DNA of 64,000 nt from NCED01 sp035493955 (lineage in GTDB: Bacteria; Pseudomonadota; Alphaproteobacteria; Caulobacterales; Caulobacteraceae): assembly GCA_035493955.1 (NCBI GenBank), contig DATJHI010000041.1:1-64000 (forward strand). The letters are read 5' to 3'. Position numbers and translations under genes: made by a program. This document shows positions 7,310-15,529 of the stretch, in pieces (position 1 is the first letter of the stretch; every line of letters begins with the position of its first letter). Under the pieces are notes generated by a model. That model was not told where the DNA came from. It worked only from the letters and a program-made list of their open reading frames with translations, and ran no database searches.

Positions 7310-9043
7310 CTAGGGGGTACGCGCATAGACCGGAATGGTGGGGGCCGGCGGATCGAGGCGGACCCGGATCGCCAGGCCGAAACCGGCGACGAGAAGCGCG
7401 GCGGCCAGACCGATCGCGACCCGCCGGGAGACCGTGCCGCAAAGCAGCGGCCATAAGATCAACATGACCGGCGCCAGGAACACCGCCATGGCGCCCGGCA
7501 GGTCCTGTCCGACCCCGAGGAAGGCGAAATGGGCGAGACCGAGGCTCTGGCCGACGCCTATGGCGCCGACGACCGCCAGGGCGGCGAGCAGCGCCGCGGA
7601 ACGGACGGCCTTGTCGACCCGGGCGGCCAAGGCCGCCGCCCCCGCCCCGAGGAGCAGAGGCCAGGCGAGCACCGGCGCCGCGGCCGGCGCGGCCGCCTGC
7701 ACGGCGATGGTCGCCATCAGGACGAAGACGGCGATCCCGAGCCATCCGCTCCAAAGCCTGGCCTCGCGCCTGCGCCCGACCGACGCCAGGCACAATACGG
7801 CCAAGGCGATCAGAAGCGCCTGAAGCTCCAGCCGGGGAATGGCGGCCAGACGGTCGTAGTAGTTGGCCCCTGCGCCGGCGCCCGACGCGCCGTTGGCGAG
7901 CTGCAGCAGCCCCCCTCCCGTCAGGACCACGCCGAGGCTCATGGCCGCGCCGCGCAGGGTTCCGGCCGCGGTCAGCAGGCCGGCGGCGCCGACCCTCGCC
8001 GCAGCGAAGACCAGAAGCCCCGCCGCCGCGGCGACCACCACCCATCCGCCCCAGGCCGGGTAGGCGATCAGGCCGATCCCCAGCAGGTCGCAGAACACCG
8101 CGTCCGGTCCCCGCGGCGGAAGCGTCGGCGTCTGGGCCAGGGCGCGGACCAGATCCAGGGTCTGGGCGCCGATGTGCTGGACGGACCCCGGATCGATGGC
8201 CGCCGGGGTCGCCTGGGGGGCATGATAGAGGCCCGGCCGTCCCAGGAAGGCGAAGTTGAATCCGGCGGTCCCGGCCGCCTTGGGGATGGAGAAGTCGGTG
8301 ATGTTGGGCAGGAGCCGATAGACCAGCACGGCCGTCGAATTGGCCGAAGGGCGACGCACGGCGCGGGCGAAGAGGGCCATCATCGGACCGTCGCCGGAAC
8401 CGGTCTCGAACATCAACGCGCGGCCGCCGCCTCCCCGGGCCTCCAGATTGATCACCGCCCCGATCCTGCGCGCCAGGGGATGGTCGCGGAAAAAGCCGGC
8501 GGCGCCGTCCGACTTCAGCTCCTCGGCGTCGGTGAACAGGACGATCAGGTCGCGCTCCCGCGGCGGATCGGACCGGAGCGCGCGCAGGGTCTCCAGGATC
8601 GCCGCCACCCCGGCGGAATCGTCGGCCGCGCCGGGCGACCCCGCCACGGTGTCGTGGTGGGCCATCAGCAGCACCGCCGGGGCGGAGCGGTCGCGGCCGG
8701 GCAGGACGCCGATCACATTGACCGCACGCGCCTCGGCTGCTGGCCGCTCTCCCCATCGGACGAGGCGGGCGCGGGCGGCGTCGCTCAGGGGCGCGGCCTG
8801 GGTCTCGACCGTCAGCCCCAAGGCCTGCAGCCGTCCGACCAGATAGGCGCGCACCCGCGCATCCTCGTCCGAGCCGGTCGGATGCGGCGCGCGGGCGATG
8901 GCCGCGATGTCGACCATAGCCCTGCCGGCGGCGAAAAGGCCGGAAGCCGCGTCGATGGGAAGGGGCGCAGGCGGGCGGGAGGCGACCACGGCCAGGAGCA
9001 GGCCCCCCGCGAGCGCCGCGATCAGGGCGAAGAGACGAGCCAC
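7310..9043 (-). CDS. M28-family zinc metallopeptidase with C-terminal membrane domain
   Basis: A 577-residue protein: an N-terminal membrane anchor or signal (1-22), an M28 peptidase domain (about 45-310) and a C-terminal half with about eight hydrophobic helices, the layout of the Fxna/ERMP1-like M28 peptidases. The zinc and catalytic motifs are intact: MAHHDTV (H130, D131 region), AADDSAG (D141/D142), DAEE (E174/E175), NLEARG (E201) and a late His in LYHAPQ. The peptidase domain is expected in the periplasm, cleaving N-terminal residues from peptides. The start is GTG at 9043; the following residues form a good export signal. It probably shares a transcript with the acyltransferase gene downstream. 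The substrate is unknown. Confidence 0.87.
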   Translation of the reverse strand: MARLFALIAALAGGLLLAVVASRPPAPLPIDAASGLFAAGRAMVDIAAIARAPHPTGSDEDARVRAYLVGRLQALGLTVETQAAPLSDAARARLVRWGERPAAEARAVNVIGVLPGRDRSAPAVLLMAHHDTVAGSPGAADDSAGVAAILETLRALRSDPPRERDLIVLFTDAEELKSDGAAGFFRDHPLARRIGAVINLEARGGGGRALMFETGSGDGPMMALFARAVRRPSANSTAVLVYRLLPNITDFSIPKAAGTAGFNFAFLGRPGLYHAPQATPAAIDPGSVQHIGAQTLDLVRALAQTPTLPPRGPDAVFCDLLGIGLIAYPAWGGWVVVAAAAGLLVFAAARVGAAGLLTAAGTLRGAAMSLGVVLTGGGLLQLANGASGAGAGANYYDRLAAIPRLELQALLIALAVLCLASVGRRREARLWSGWLGIAVFVLMATIAVQAAAPAAAPVLAWPLLLGAGAAALAARVDKAVRSAALLAALAVVGAIGVGQSLGLAHFAFLGVGQDLPGAMAVFLAPVMLILWPLLCGTVSRRVAIGLAAALLVAGFGLAIRVRLDPPAPTIPVYARTP

Positions 9044-9065
9044 CGCGGCCTCCGCGGAGCCGGGC

Positions 9066-10082
9066 TCAACTGGCGCGGCGGGTGCGCACGATAGCGGGCT
9101 TTGGCACGGCCTTGGCCGGGAAGAACTCGGAAGGGTGCACGAATTCAGCCCTGAACCAGGGTTTGGTCTTGGGGTCGAACACTTCCTTCAGCCAGTTGGT
9201 CACCCGCCGGATACGGGCCGCGCCGGCGAGGTCGCGATGCACGCACATCCTCAGCTCAAGTCGGGCAAGCGGCGGAAGATCCAACATCACCAGATCCGGA
9301 GCGAAGCTGGACACCGCAGTAGGAAGCAGGGCGATGCCGGCGCCGTTTCGCACACCTTCGACGATCACCGAACTTGAATTGGTGGCCATGCCAACACTTG
9401 CCAGGCCCTGCAAGGCGCCCAGCTTTACCGCCCAATTGTCCTGCTGACGAGTATAGGCGACGTGATGCAGATAACGACGCTCGGCAACCCCGGCGAGCGA
9501 AGTAGGTGTGCCGTACAAATCGAGATAAGCCTGCGAGGAGTAGAGGCAGTAGTGGTAATAACCAATCGGTGTGGCCACCACGTCCTGGTTGGTTATTTCA
9601 TCGAACTGCAGACTGACGTCGACTCCCGCGCCGATCTCACTATCTGTCCACAAGCCGCAATCTATGCCGACACTAATGTCTGGGTGCTCGCGGAAGAACC
9701 GAGGCAGTTCGGGCACCAGGATATAAGTGGCGAGGCCGTCCGGCGCCGCGACGATCACGCGGCCTTCGTCCTTCTTATCCTCGTTGGTGACCAGCCGTTC
9801 GACAGCCGCCGCGGACCGCTCCATCGTCACGACGTGGTCGAGGATCTTTTCGCCAGCCTCGGTCAGGGACAGCCGGTGCGGTGAGCGGACGAATAGTCGC
9901 ACGCCGAGGCGAGTCTCTAGATCGCGGATGCGCACGCTGACAGTCGGCTGAGTCAGCCCGAGCTGAGCGGCAGCCTCCGAAAAGCTTCCAGTTTCGGCGA
10001 CGGCATAGAAGATTCGCAAGTCCGACCAATCCGCCCGCTGGCGCATGATCTTCGTGCTCTCAAATTTATCGATACCCGTCAT
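9066..10082 (-). CDS. LysR-family transcriptional regulator
   Basis: A 338-residue LysR-type regulator. The winged helix-turn-helix covers about residues 18-78 (DLRIFYAVAETGSFSEAAAQ, then LTQPTVSVRIRDLE), and the periplasmic-binding-protein-like effector domain covers about 105-315. The long C-terminal tail (FRAEFVHPSEFFPAKAV) is unusual. Three starts are possible: TTG at 10124 (good GGAGGG but close), ATG at 10082 (used here) and ATG at 10046 (closest to the usual LysR N-terminus). The gene is divergent from the acyltransferase operon beginning at 10156, the classical arrangement in which a LysR protein controls the divergent genes from the shared 73-base spacer. The effector is unknown, but it is probably made or consumed by that operon. 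Confidence 0.88.
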   Translation of the reverse strand: MTGIDKFESTKIMRQRADWSDLRIFYAVAETGSFSEAAAQLGLTQPTVSVRIRDLETRLGVRLFVRSPHRLSLTEAGEKILDHVVTMERSAAAVERLVTNEDKKDEGRVIVAAPDGLATYILVPELPRFFREHPDISVGIDCGLWTDSEIGAGVDVSLQFDEITNQDVVATPIGYYHYCLYSSQAYLDLYGTPTSLAGVAERRYLHHVAYTRQQDNWAVKLGALQGLASVGMATNSSSVIVEGVRNGAGIALLPTAVSSFAPDLVMLDLPPLARLELRMCVHRDLAGAARIRRVTNWLKEVFDPKTKPWFRAEFVHPSEFFPAKAVPKPAIVRTRRAS

Positions 10083-10155
10083 TGGAACTTCGCTGGTCCG
10101 TGCCTCGATAGGAGCCTTTATCAATCACCCTCCGATTGCAAGTGGAGGTCGACCA

Positions 10156-10728
10156 ATGAAAACCACCACACCTTACCACCGACGTTACGATCCGCGAGAA
10201 ATCATCGACCTCCTGGCCAAGATTGACTTGCATCCCGCCTCCGAAGGCGAATGCGAGACAGCCTGGACGATGGCCGCCGATTTGATCAGCCCGCACGTGG
10301 CGTCGCCGATCACTTTCCAGCGCATGCAGGCCAGAACCGACGCCTCACTGTTCGTGCAGAGGCACGAGGGGCGGATCACCGGCATCACCGGCGTCCTTCC
10401 TTTGAATCCGGAGGGCCGCAGGGCGATCGAACAGAATCTGTTCGCGGCGAGAAATCCGCCGGACGAATTCATCTGTGCGCCGGGCGATTCCTTGGCCGCC
10501 ATGTATCCCTGGGGCTTCGCCGCGACCACCGCGAAGGCGAAGGCGGCCGTGGTCCTGATGACCCTCAAATTGCGTCTCCACTTCCCGGATATTCCGTTCT
10601 TCACCCGCGCGGTCACCGCATCCGGCGCCAAGGTTGTTCGCGGTCGGATGGGATATGTGCCTTTCCCCGGCGCCCCTGACGATCTTCTCTGGAATCCCGT
10701 CCGCACCAGCCAGGAGCGCGCTGCATGA
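10156..10728 (+). CDS. GNAT-like putative acyltransferase (first gene of LysR-linked unit)
   Basis: A 190-residue soluble protein without signal peptide. I read it as a divergent GNAT-fold protein: a strand-loop-strand GRITGITGVLPLN (about 75-90) resembling the GNAT core, the acidic/aromatic block DEFICAPGDSLAAMYPWGFAATT (about 107-130) and a following helix AKAAVVLMTLKLRL, then a C-terminal strand pair ending GRMGYVPFPG. The assignment is weak because the classical R/QxxGxG/A acetyl-CoA loop is not evident. GGAGG seven bases before the ATG at 10156 fixes the start. Its stop overlaps the start of the next gene by four bases (ATGA), so the two are translationally coupled. An N-acyl amino acid synthase (FeeM-like) or N-acyltransferase role is possible; function is unproven. 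Confidence 0.6.
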   Translation: MKTTTPYHRRYDPREIIDLLAKIDLHPASEGECETAWTMAADLISPHVASPITFQRMQARTDASLFVQRHEGRITGITGVLPLNPEGRRAIEQNLFAARNPPDEFICAPGDSLAAMYPWGFAATTAKAKAAVVLMTLKLRLHFPDIPFFTRAVTASGAKVVRGRMGYVPFPGAPDDLLWNPVRTSQERAA

Positions 10729-11351
10729 ATGCCCGCGTCGATCCCAAACTTTCAGGCGAACCCATCCATTGTGAACTGGCTCGCCCCCGGTTCGAAACCG
10801 TGGTCGCCCGCACCCTCGAAGACCTGATGCAGGTCATGATGGTCCGCAGCCTCGTCTATATCGGCGAACAGCAATGTCCCTATGACGAGGAATACGACGG
10901 CAACGACTTCTGCGGCGCCACCCACCTGATCCTTCGCCGCAACAACGAACCGGTGGGGACCTTGCGGATCCGCTGGTTCGCCGACTTCGCCAAGCTGGAG
11001 CGCGTGGCGGTGCGTCCCGAATACCGCGGCACCCGCGCCACCCTGGAGCTGGTGCGCGAAGCGTTCCGGATCGCCGAGAAGAAGGGCTATCGCAAGATCC
11101 TGGGCCACGCCCAGGCCCGGTTGCTGCCGTTCTGGGGACGCTACTTCAAGGGTTTTCCCCGGCAGAGCCGCGACACCTTCGTGTTCTCGGACCACGACTA
11201 TGTGGAGATCGTCGCCGAAACCACGCCGCCCGCCGACGCCCTGACCATCGACAGCGATCCGATGGAACTGCTGCGCCCTGAGGGCCTGTGGGACCGCCCC
11301 GGAGTGCTCGACTGGTCCAAGGCCCGTCCGGCCACCAATCCGCTGGGTTGA
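10725..11351 (+). CDS. GNAT-superfamily acyltransferase, LuxI/FeeM-like
   Basis: A 208-residue GNAT protein. The N-terminal half has an arginine (R41) followed by an acidic cluster PYDEEYDGND (52-61) and THLIL, then GTLRIRW, which is the order seen in autoinducer synthases (LuxI), FeeM N-acyl amino acid synthases and exosortase-associated acyltransferases. The acyl-CoA/ACP loop region is LERVAVRPEYRGTRATLELV (91-110). This suggests transfer of an acyl group to a small amine, but the acceptor is unknown. It overlaps the previous gene by four bases and is followed three bases later by the isochorismatase-fold gene, so the unit is a tight operon. It is not a standard LuxI: the conserved LuxI RxxxFxxRLGW signature is absent. 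Confidence 0.75.
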   Translation: MNARVDPKLSGEPIHCELARPRFETVVARTLEDLMQVMMVRSLVYIGEQQCPYDEEYDGNDFCGATHLILRRNNEPVGTLRIRWFADFAKLERVAVRPEYRGTRATLELVREAFRIAEKKGYRKILGHAQARLLPFWGRYFKGFPRQSRDTFVFSDHDYVEIVAETTPPADALTIDSDPMELLRPEGLWDRPGVLDWSKARPATNPLG

Positions 11352-11354
11352 TTC

Positions 11355-11942
11355 ATGAAACCGTTCCTCAGCAGTATTCCCTATGCCGCGGCGCCGATGC
11401 TCGTGTGCCTCGACCTGCAAAGGCAGCACACGACGGGCGCCGCGGACATCGATCGGGGCGCCGCCGGACGTTGCGTCGAAACCTGCAAGCGCGTGCTCCG
11501 CCACGCCCGCGCCGCAGGATGGCAAATCGCCCACGTTCAGCGCCACGACGGGCGCATGGCCGCCCTGCCCGAACTGTTCCGGCCGATCGAAGGGCTGGAG
11601 CCTCGGCCTCGCGAACCGGTCTTCTACCGCGACCGGCCGTCGGCCTTCGCCAGCACGGCGTTCCGGGACTACGTCGGCCGGCTCGGCGATCCGCGGCTGA
11701 TCGTCATCGGCTTTTCGCTGCACGCCTCGGTTCTTTTCACGGCCGTCTCCGGCTTCGAAGCGGGGACTCCGATCACGGTCGTGGAAGGGGCGCTCGCCGC
11801 TCCCTCGATGTCGCGTTTCAGCGGCGAAGTTCTGGAGACCGTCCTGTTGGACGTGCTTTCCACCTTCGCCGAAGTGGTGAGCACGGACGAGCTCCTCGAC
11901 TCCACGGGGTCGATGCTCCTCCAGGCCGCCAATCATCCTTAG
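11355..11942 (+). CDS. isochorismatase-fold hydrolase lacking the catalytic Cys
   Basis: A 195-residue isochorismatase-like protein. The first catalytic Asp is present (VCLDLQ, D20). The usual Lys before the SAF motif (K-x3-SAF) is Arg (R92 in YRDRPSAF). The usual nucleophilic Cys in the GVxTxxCVxxTAxDA block is Ser (S125 in GFSLHASVLFTAVSGF). This block instead resembles the PhzD/EntB-type isochorismatases, which have no Cys and act on vinyl ethers, but those keep the Lys. It is thus either an isochorismatase-like lyase with an altered centre or a non-catalytic binding protein. The position between an acyltransferase and a 59-residue protein in a tight operon suggests a shared small-molecule pathway. 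Confidence 0.8.
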   Translation: MKPFLSSIPYAAAPMLVCLDLQRQHTTGAADIDRGAAGRCVETCKRVLRHARAAGWQIAHVQRHDGRMAALPELFRPIEGLEPRPREPVFYRDRPSAFASTAFRDYVGRLGDPRLIVIGFSLHASVLFTAVSGFEAGTPITVVEGALAAPSMSRFSGEVLETVLLDVLSTFAEVVSTDELLDSTGSMLLQAANHP

Positions 11943-11951
11943 GAGAGGCAT

Positions 11952-12131
11952 ATGGAAATCGGCAACTATCCGGGGCTGGGGGACGTCAGCGTCCACCACC
12001 TGAGGGAATATATCCTCGATCTGGTGCACGAACTGGCGACGGTGGCGGCTCGCCGCGGCGACGCCCGGTCGGAACAGGCGCTGCAGATCTGCTGGTCCAA
12101 GATCCGGGACGGGCACGAGGACGCGGCCTAG
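11952..12131 (+). CDS. 59-residue small protein, last gene of the LysR-linked operon
   Basis: An open frame from ATG 11952 to TAG 12131, with AGGAG beginning one base after the stop codon of the isochorismatase-fold gene. The protein is soluble and probably helical: MEIGNYPGL at the start, then REYILDLVHELATVAARRG (about 18-36) and ALQICWSKIRDGHEDAA. The compact spacing, ideal ribosome-binding site and codon use like its neighbours argue that it is a real gene. I recognise no family. A partner or regulator of the acyltransferases or of the isochorismatase-fold protein is a reasonable guess only. Confidence 0.65.
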   Translation: MEIGNYPGLGDVSVHHLREYILDLVHELATVAARRGDARSEQALQICWSKIRDGHEDAA

Positions 12132-12198
12132 GGGATTCGCCGTCCCCGGCGACGCCCGGCGGCGCCGACCGGGCGAACCGGCGCACCTCAGATTGTGT

Positions 12199-12219
12199 TT
12201 ACACACTCTATAGGTGTAA
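12199..12219. promoter_or_regulatory. inverted repeat TTACAC-N9-GTGTAA, possible operator
   Basis: A perfect 6-bp dyad with a nine-base AT-rich centre (containing CTATA), 88 bases upstream of the TonB receptor start and 67 bases after the 59-residue gene. The 21-base span fits a TetR- or GntR-like dimer site. It most likely controls the receptor; the regulator is unknown. Confidence 0.4.
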
Positions 12220-12307
12220 TTCGGCAAACGCGTTCACCGATTAAGCGTTTTGAATAGCACAGAGATGTGGATCAAGGGATATTCGCCAGCTCTTTCGGGG
12301 GGAAGAT

Positions 12308-14515
12308 ATGGCGAACGCGGCGATCCGGTTCTTGGGGGTGGCGGCGGCCATTGCGGCCGGCTCGCCTCTGCCCGCACATGCCCAGACCGATGCGCCCTTG
12401 GCGGTCGCGGATGTGGTGGTGACGGCGCGGCAAAGACCCGAGGCTGCGCAGTCCGTGCCCCTGGCGGTGCGGGCGATCACGGCGGACCGGATTCGCGACG
12501 TGCAGCCGGTTCAGCTCTCCGACCTGTCCGGCGCGGCCCCCAATTTCAGCATCGAGCGCATGGGCGGCCTGGACACGGTGATGATCCGGGGCGCCGGCGG
12601 CGGGGGGCGCACCATAGGTTTCGACGCGCGGACCGCCGTCTATCTGGATGGAGTCTACATCGCCCAGCCCGGCGCCTTGAACCGGAGCCTGGCCGACGCT
12701 GAACGGGTGGAGGTGCTGCGGGGTCCGCAGGGCGCGCTTTTCGGCCGCAACACCGTTTCCGGCGCGGTCAATATCATCAGCCGGGCGCCAGGCGCCGTCT
12801 TCGCCGGCGAGGCGAAGGTCTGGGGCGGGTCGCGGGAAGACCGCGGCGCCTACGCCAGCGTGGATACCCCCCTCGTCGCCGACAAGGTCTGGGGCCGCCT
12901 ATCCGGCACGCGGGAAACCCGGAACGGCTTCACCCTAAACCTCTACGATGGGTCCCATGACGTCGGGTCCATCGACCTCGCGTCCTACCGCGCCGCGGTC
13001 CGGGTCCAGGCCGACGCCCGGCTGCGCTTCGACCTTGCCGCCGACTATGCCCTGGACCGCTCCCTGCGCGACGGGTTCGAGGCGACCTCGAACAGCGTCG
13101 GGACCGGCATGACCGACCCCTATGCGCCGGCGCCCTTTCAGATCGACGAGAACACGCCGAGGATCCGTCGCAACGAACAAGGAGGCGTCAGCCTCCACGC
13201 GGACTACAGCCTGGCGGACCTGGGCTCGCTGACCTCGATCAGCGCCTATCGGATGAACCAGGTCCGGCGCCGAAGCGACAACGACTACAGTCCGTTGGAC
13301 CTGCTCTCGACCGACTACCACGACCACTTCGGACAGCTCTCGCAGGAGGTGCGGCTGGCGTCGAACGAAACGGCCCCGCTGCGCTATGTGGTCGGAGCGT
13401 TCTATCTGCACGAGGTCGCCCGTTCGAACCGCGTCGCCGCCTTCGGAACGGACACCCTGAAGGCCGGCCTGCCGGTGGCGCCGGGGTCGGTGGTGCCCAG
13501 CCGCGCGCGCATCGACAGCACCTCCCTGGCCGCCTTCGCCAACCTCGACTACCAACTGGCCCCGCACTGGACCCTGAGCGGCGGCCTGCGGCTGAATCAT
13601 GAGGACCGGACCTTGCTGTTCGACCTGCAGGGCGGCCAGAGCGGGGCCTTGCGCATCGCCACCCTCACCGACTTCCACGACAAGGCGCAGGAAAGCCGGC
13701 CGACCCCGTCCCTCAGCCTGACCTATGCGCCGAGCCGGACCCTGAGCGTCTACGGCCGCTATGCCGAGGGCTTCAAGAGCGGCGGCTGGAACGTCGATTT
13801 CCTCAATACCGGGCAGGTGGTCCCGCTTCCGGGATCGAAGGGCGCGGCCTTCGCCTTCGGGCCGGAAAACGACCGGTCCTACGAGGTCGGGTTGAAGGCG
13901 CAACTTTGGGGTGGACGCGCGCGCTTCGACGCCACCGCCTTCATCATGGAGTTCCGCGACTATCAGACCAACAAGCTGATCGCCTATCCCAACGGCATGA
14001 ACGTGATCGTCCTCACCAACGCCTCCAGCGCGCGCAGTTCGGGGGTCGAGCTCAGCGCCGAACTCAGGCCGGCTTCATTCCTGCGTTTCACCGTCGACGC
14101 CGGAACCCTCGACGCCCACTTCGGCCGTTTCCCGGGCGGCGGCTTGGCGGGACAGGACGCCAGCGGCAATCGGCTGCCGTTTTCGCCCCGCTTCAGCGCC
14201 AGGGCGGGGGTCGAACTCCTCTCCCCCGCCGATCCCCGCTACGGCAGCCTCGATCTGTATGTGGGCGAGCGGCACAAGTCGTTCATGTTCACCGGCCAGG
14301 AAAACCTGATGACGGAGAGCGTGCCGACCTCGGACGTCGTCGACGCCCGGCTGAGCTGGCGGCCCCCCAACGCGCGCTTCGAATTCGCCCTGTGGGGCCG
14401 CAACCTCGGCGACGCGGATTATCTGACCAACAGCGTCCGCGACTTCCTCGGCACGCACACCGTCACCCACGGCGACCCCAGGAGCTATGGCGTGGAGCTG
14501 GCCGCCCGTTTCTGA
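12308..14515 (+). CDS. TonB-dependent outer-membrane receptor
   Basis: A 735-residue receptor: signal peptide (1-25, cleavage after AHA), a TonB-box-like segment ADVVVTARQR (34-43), a plug domain (about 45-155) with IRGAGGGGRT, AVYLDGVYI and VLRGPQGALFGRNTVSGAVNII, and a 22-strand barrel to the C-terminal GVELAARF with terminal Phe. Such proteins import siderophores, oligosaccharides, cobalamin or other nutrients using the proton motive force through TonB-ExbBD. Sequence alone does not reveal the ligand; Caulobacterales carry dozens of these. GGAAGA precedes the ATG. The gene ends three bases before the end of a leftward Crp/Fnr regulator. Confidence 0.92.
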   Translation: MANAAIRFLGVAAAIAAGSPLPAHAQTDAPLAVADVVVTARQRPEAAQSVPLAVRAITADRIRDVQPVQLSDLSGAAPNFSIERMGGLDTVMIRGAGGGGRTIGFDARTAVYLDGVYIAQPGALNRSLADAERVEVLRGPQGALFGRNTVSGAVNIISRAPGAVFAGEAKVWGGSREDRGAYASVDTPLVADKVWGRLSGTRETRNGFTLNLYDGSHDVGSIDLASYRAAVRVQADARLRFDLAADYALDRSLRDGFEATSNSVGTGMTDPYAPAPFQIDENTPRIRRNEQGGVSLHADYSLADLGSLTSISAYRMNQVRRRSDNDYSPLDLLSTDYHDHFGQLSQEVRLASNETAPLRYVVGAFYLHEVARSNRVAAFGTDTLKAGLPVAPGSVVPSRARIDSTSLAAFANLDYQLAPHWTLSGGLRLNHEDRTLLFDLQGGQSGALRIATLTDFHDKAQESRPTPSLSLTYAPSRTLSVYGRYAEGFKSGGWNVDFLNTGQVVPLPGSKGAAFAFGPENDRSYEVGLKAQLWGGRARFDATAFIMEFRDYQTNKLIAYPNGMNVIVLTNASSARSSGVELSAELRPASFLRFTVDAGTLDAHFGRFPGGGLAGQDASGNRLPFSPRFSARAGVELLSPADPRYGSLDLYVGERHKSFMFTGQENLMTESVPTSDVVDARLSWRPPNARFEFALWGRNLGDADYLTNSVRDFLGTHTVTHGDPRSYGVELAARF

Positions 14516-14518
14516 CGA

Positions 14519-15268
14519 TCAGCTCACGTCCCGGACCGTCGGCGGCTGATAGTCCGAAACCTGATTGAGCAGGTTGGGGTCGAGCAGCACGACCTGGCCG
14601 GTGCGCATCTCGATCAACCTTTCCCGCCTCAACTGCTGGAGGATCCGGTTGATGTGGACCACGCTGAGGCCCAGGGCGTCGGCCAGGGCCTCCTGGGTGA
14701 TGGGCAGCGGAAATCGCCGGTCGTCGCCCAGGCCCGCCGCCGCCAGCCGTTCGCGCAGCTCGAGCAGCAGGTGCGCCACCCGTTCGTAGGCGGTATGGCG
14801 GCCCAGCCGGACGACGTGGTCGAGCAGTCGTTCCTCATCCTGCGAGGCGGTCGCCGCCATGATCCGGGCGAGGGCGGGATAGGCGCCGCCGTCCAGGGCG
14901 GCCGCCTTGAGCGCGGAGGCGTCGGCGGTCTCCACCCGGGTCAGGGCGGTGATGCTGACCTGGGTCAGCGGGCGGGATTGGGCATAGAAAGAGATCAGGT
15001 CGCCGGGAAGCACGAAGCCGAAGATTTGGCGCCGCCCGTCAGGCAGCAGGCGCTGACGGCAGGCCCAGCCGGACAGCATCAATCGCGGGACAGGATGCGA
15101 CGAACCCTGGGCCGTCAATTCCGCGCCGGGTCGATGCTCCTCGGCGTGGGCGCCCAGCCGGTCAACCAACTCGGATTCGGCGGCGTTGAGGGGGTGCAGA
15201 CCGTTCAGGCGCCTCAGCACCGGCTCGATCTTGCGGCGATTGGCGACCCGGTTCCCGGGGGCGCTCAC
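14519..15268 (-). CDS. Crp/Fnr-family transcriptional regulator
   Basis: A 249-residue regulator with an N-terminal cNMP-binding-type beta-roll (about 20-140; LPGDLISFYAQ matches the roll) and a C-terminal winged helix (about 160-240; ITQEALADALGLSVVHINRILQQLRRERLI). No N-terminal Cys cluster for an iron-sulfur centre is present, so oxygen sensing by an Fnr cluster is unlikely; similar proteins in alphaproteobacteria answer to light, redox or metabolite signals. The start is GTG at 15268. It is tail to tail with the TonB receptor (three-base gap), so proximity does not imply that it controls that gene. Confidence 0.88.
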   Translation of the reverse strand: MSAPGNRVANRRKIEPVLRRLNGLHPLNAAESELVDRLGAHAEEHRPGAELTAQGSSHPVPRLMLSGWACRQRLLPDGRRQIFGFVLPGDLISFYAQSRPLTQVSITALTRVETADASALKAAALDGGAYPALARIMAATASQDEERLLDHVVRLGRHTAYERVAHLLLELRERLAAAGLGDDRRFPLPITQEALADALGLSVVHINRILQQLRRERLIEMRTGQVVLLDPNLLNQVSDYQPPTVRDVS

Positions 15269-15529
15269 GAGCCGGACTTTCCGGCCGGCAACATGGGCGG
15301 ATGGACGGCGGCGAGGGCGTAGGCGACAACCGGCCTGAGGATCTGGGGCGCGCTCTGGAACTCCCTCGGCATGGTGGATGCCTCACAACCGGTCGCGAAG
15401 ATCGTCAGTACGCCCGCCGACCCAACGCCGCGGTGGAGCACTGTATATTCCTTATCAAGGATAATGCACAGAAGCGCGAGCTTTACCGGCCGATTCCGCC
15501 GTCTTCCAATGGAGAGACAGGCCGAAAGG

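Noticed and set aside
15269..15529. Small open frames between the Crp/Fnr and CYTH-CHAD genes
   Set aside because: Short, without ribosome-binding sites and overlapping each other on both strands; treated as intergenic.
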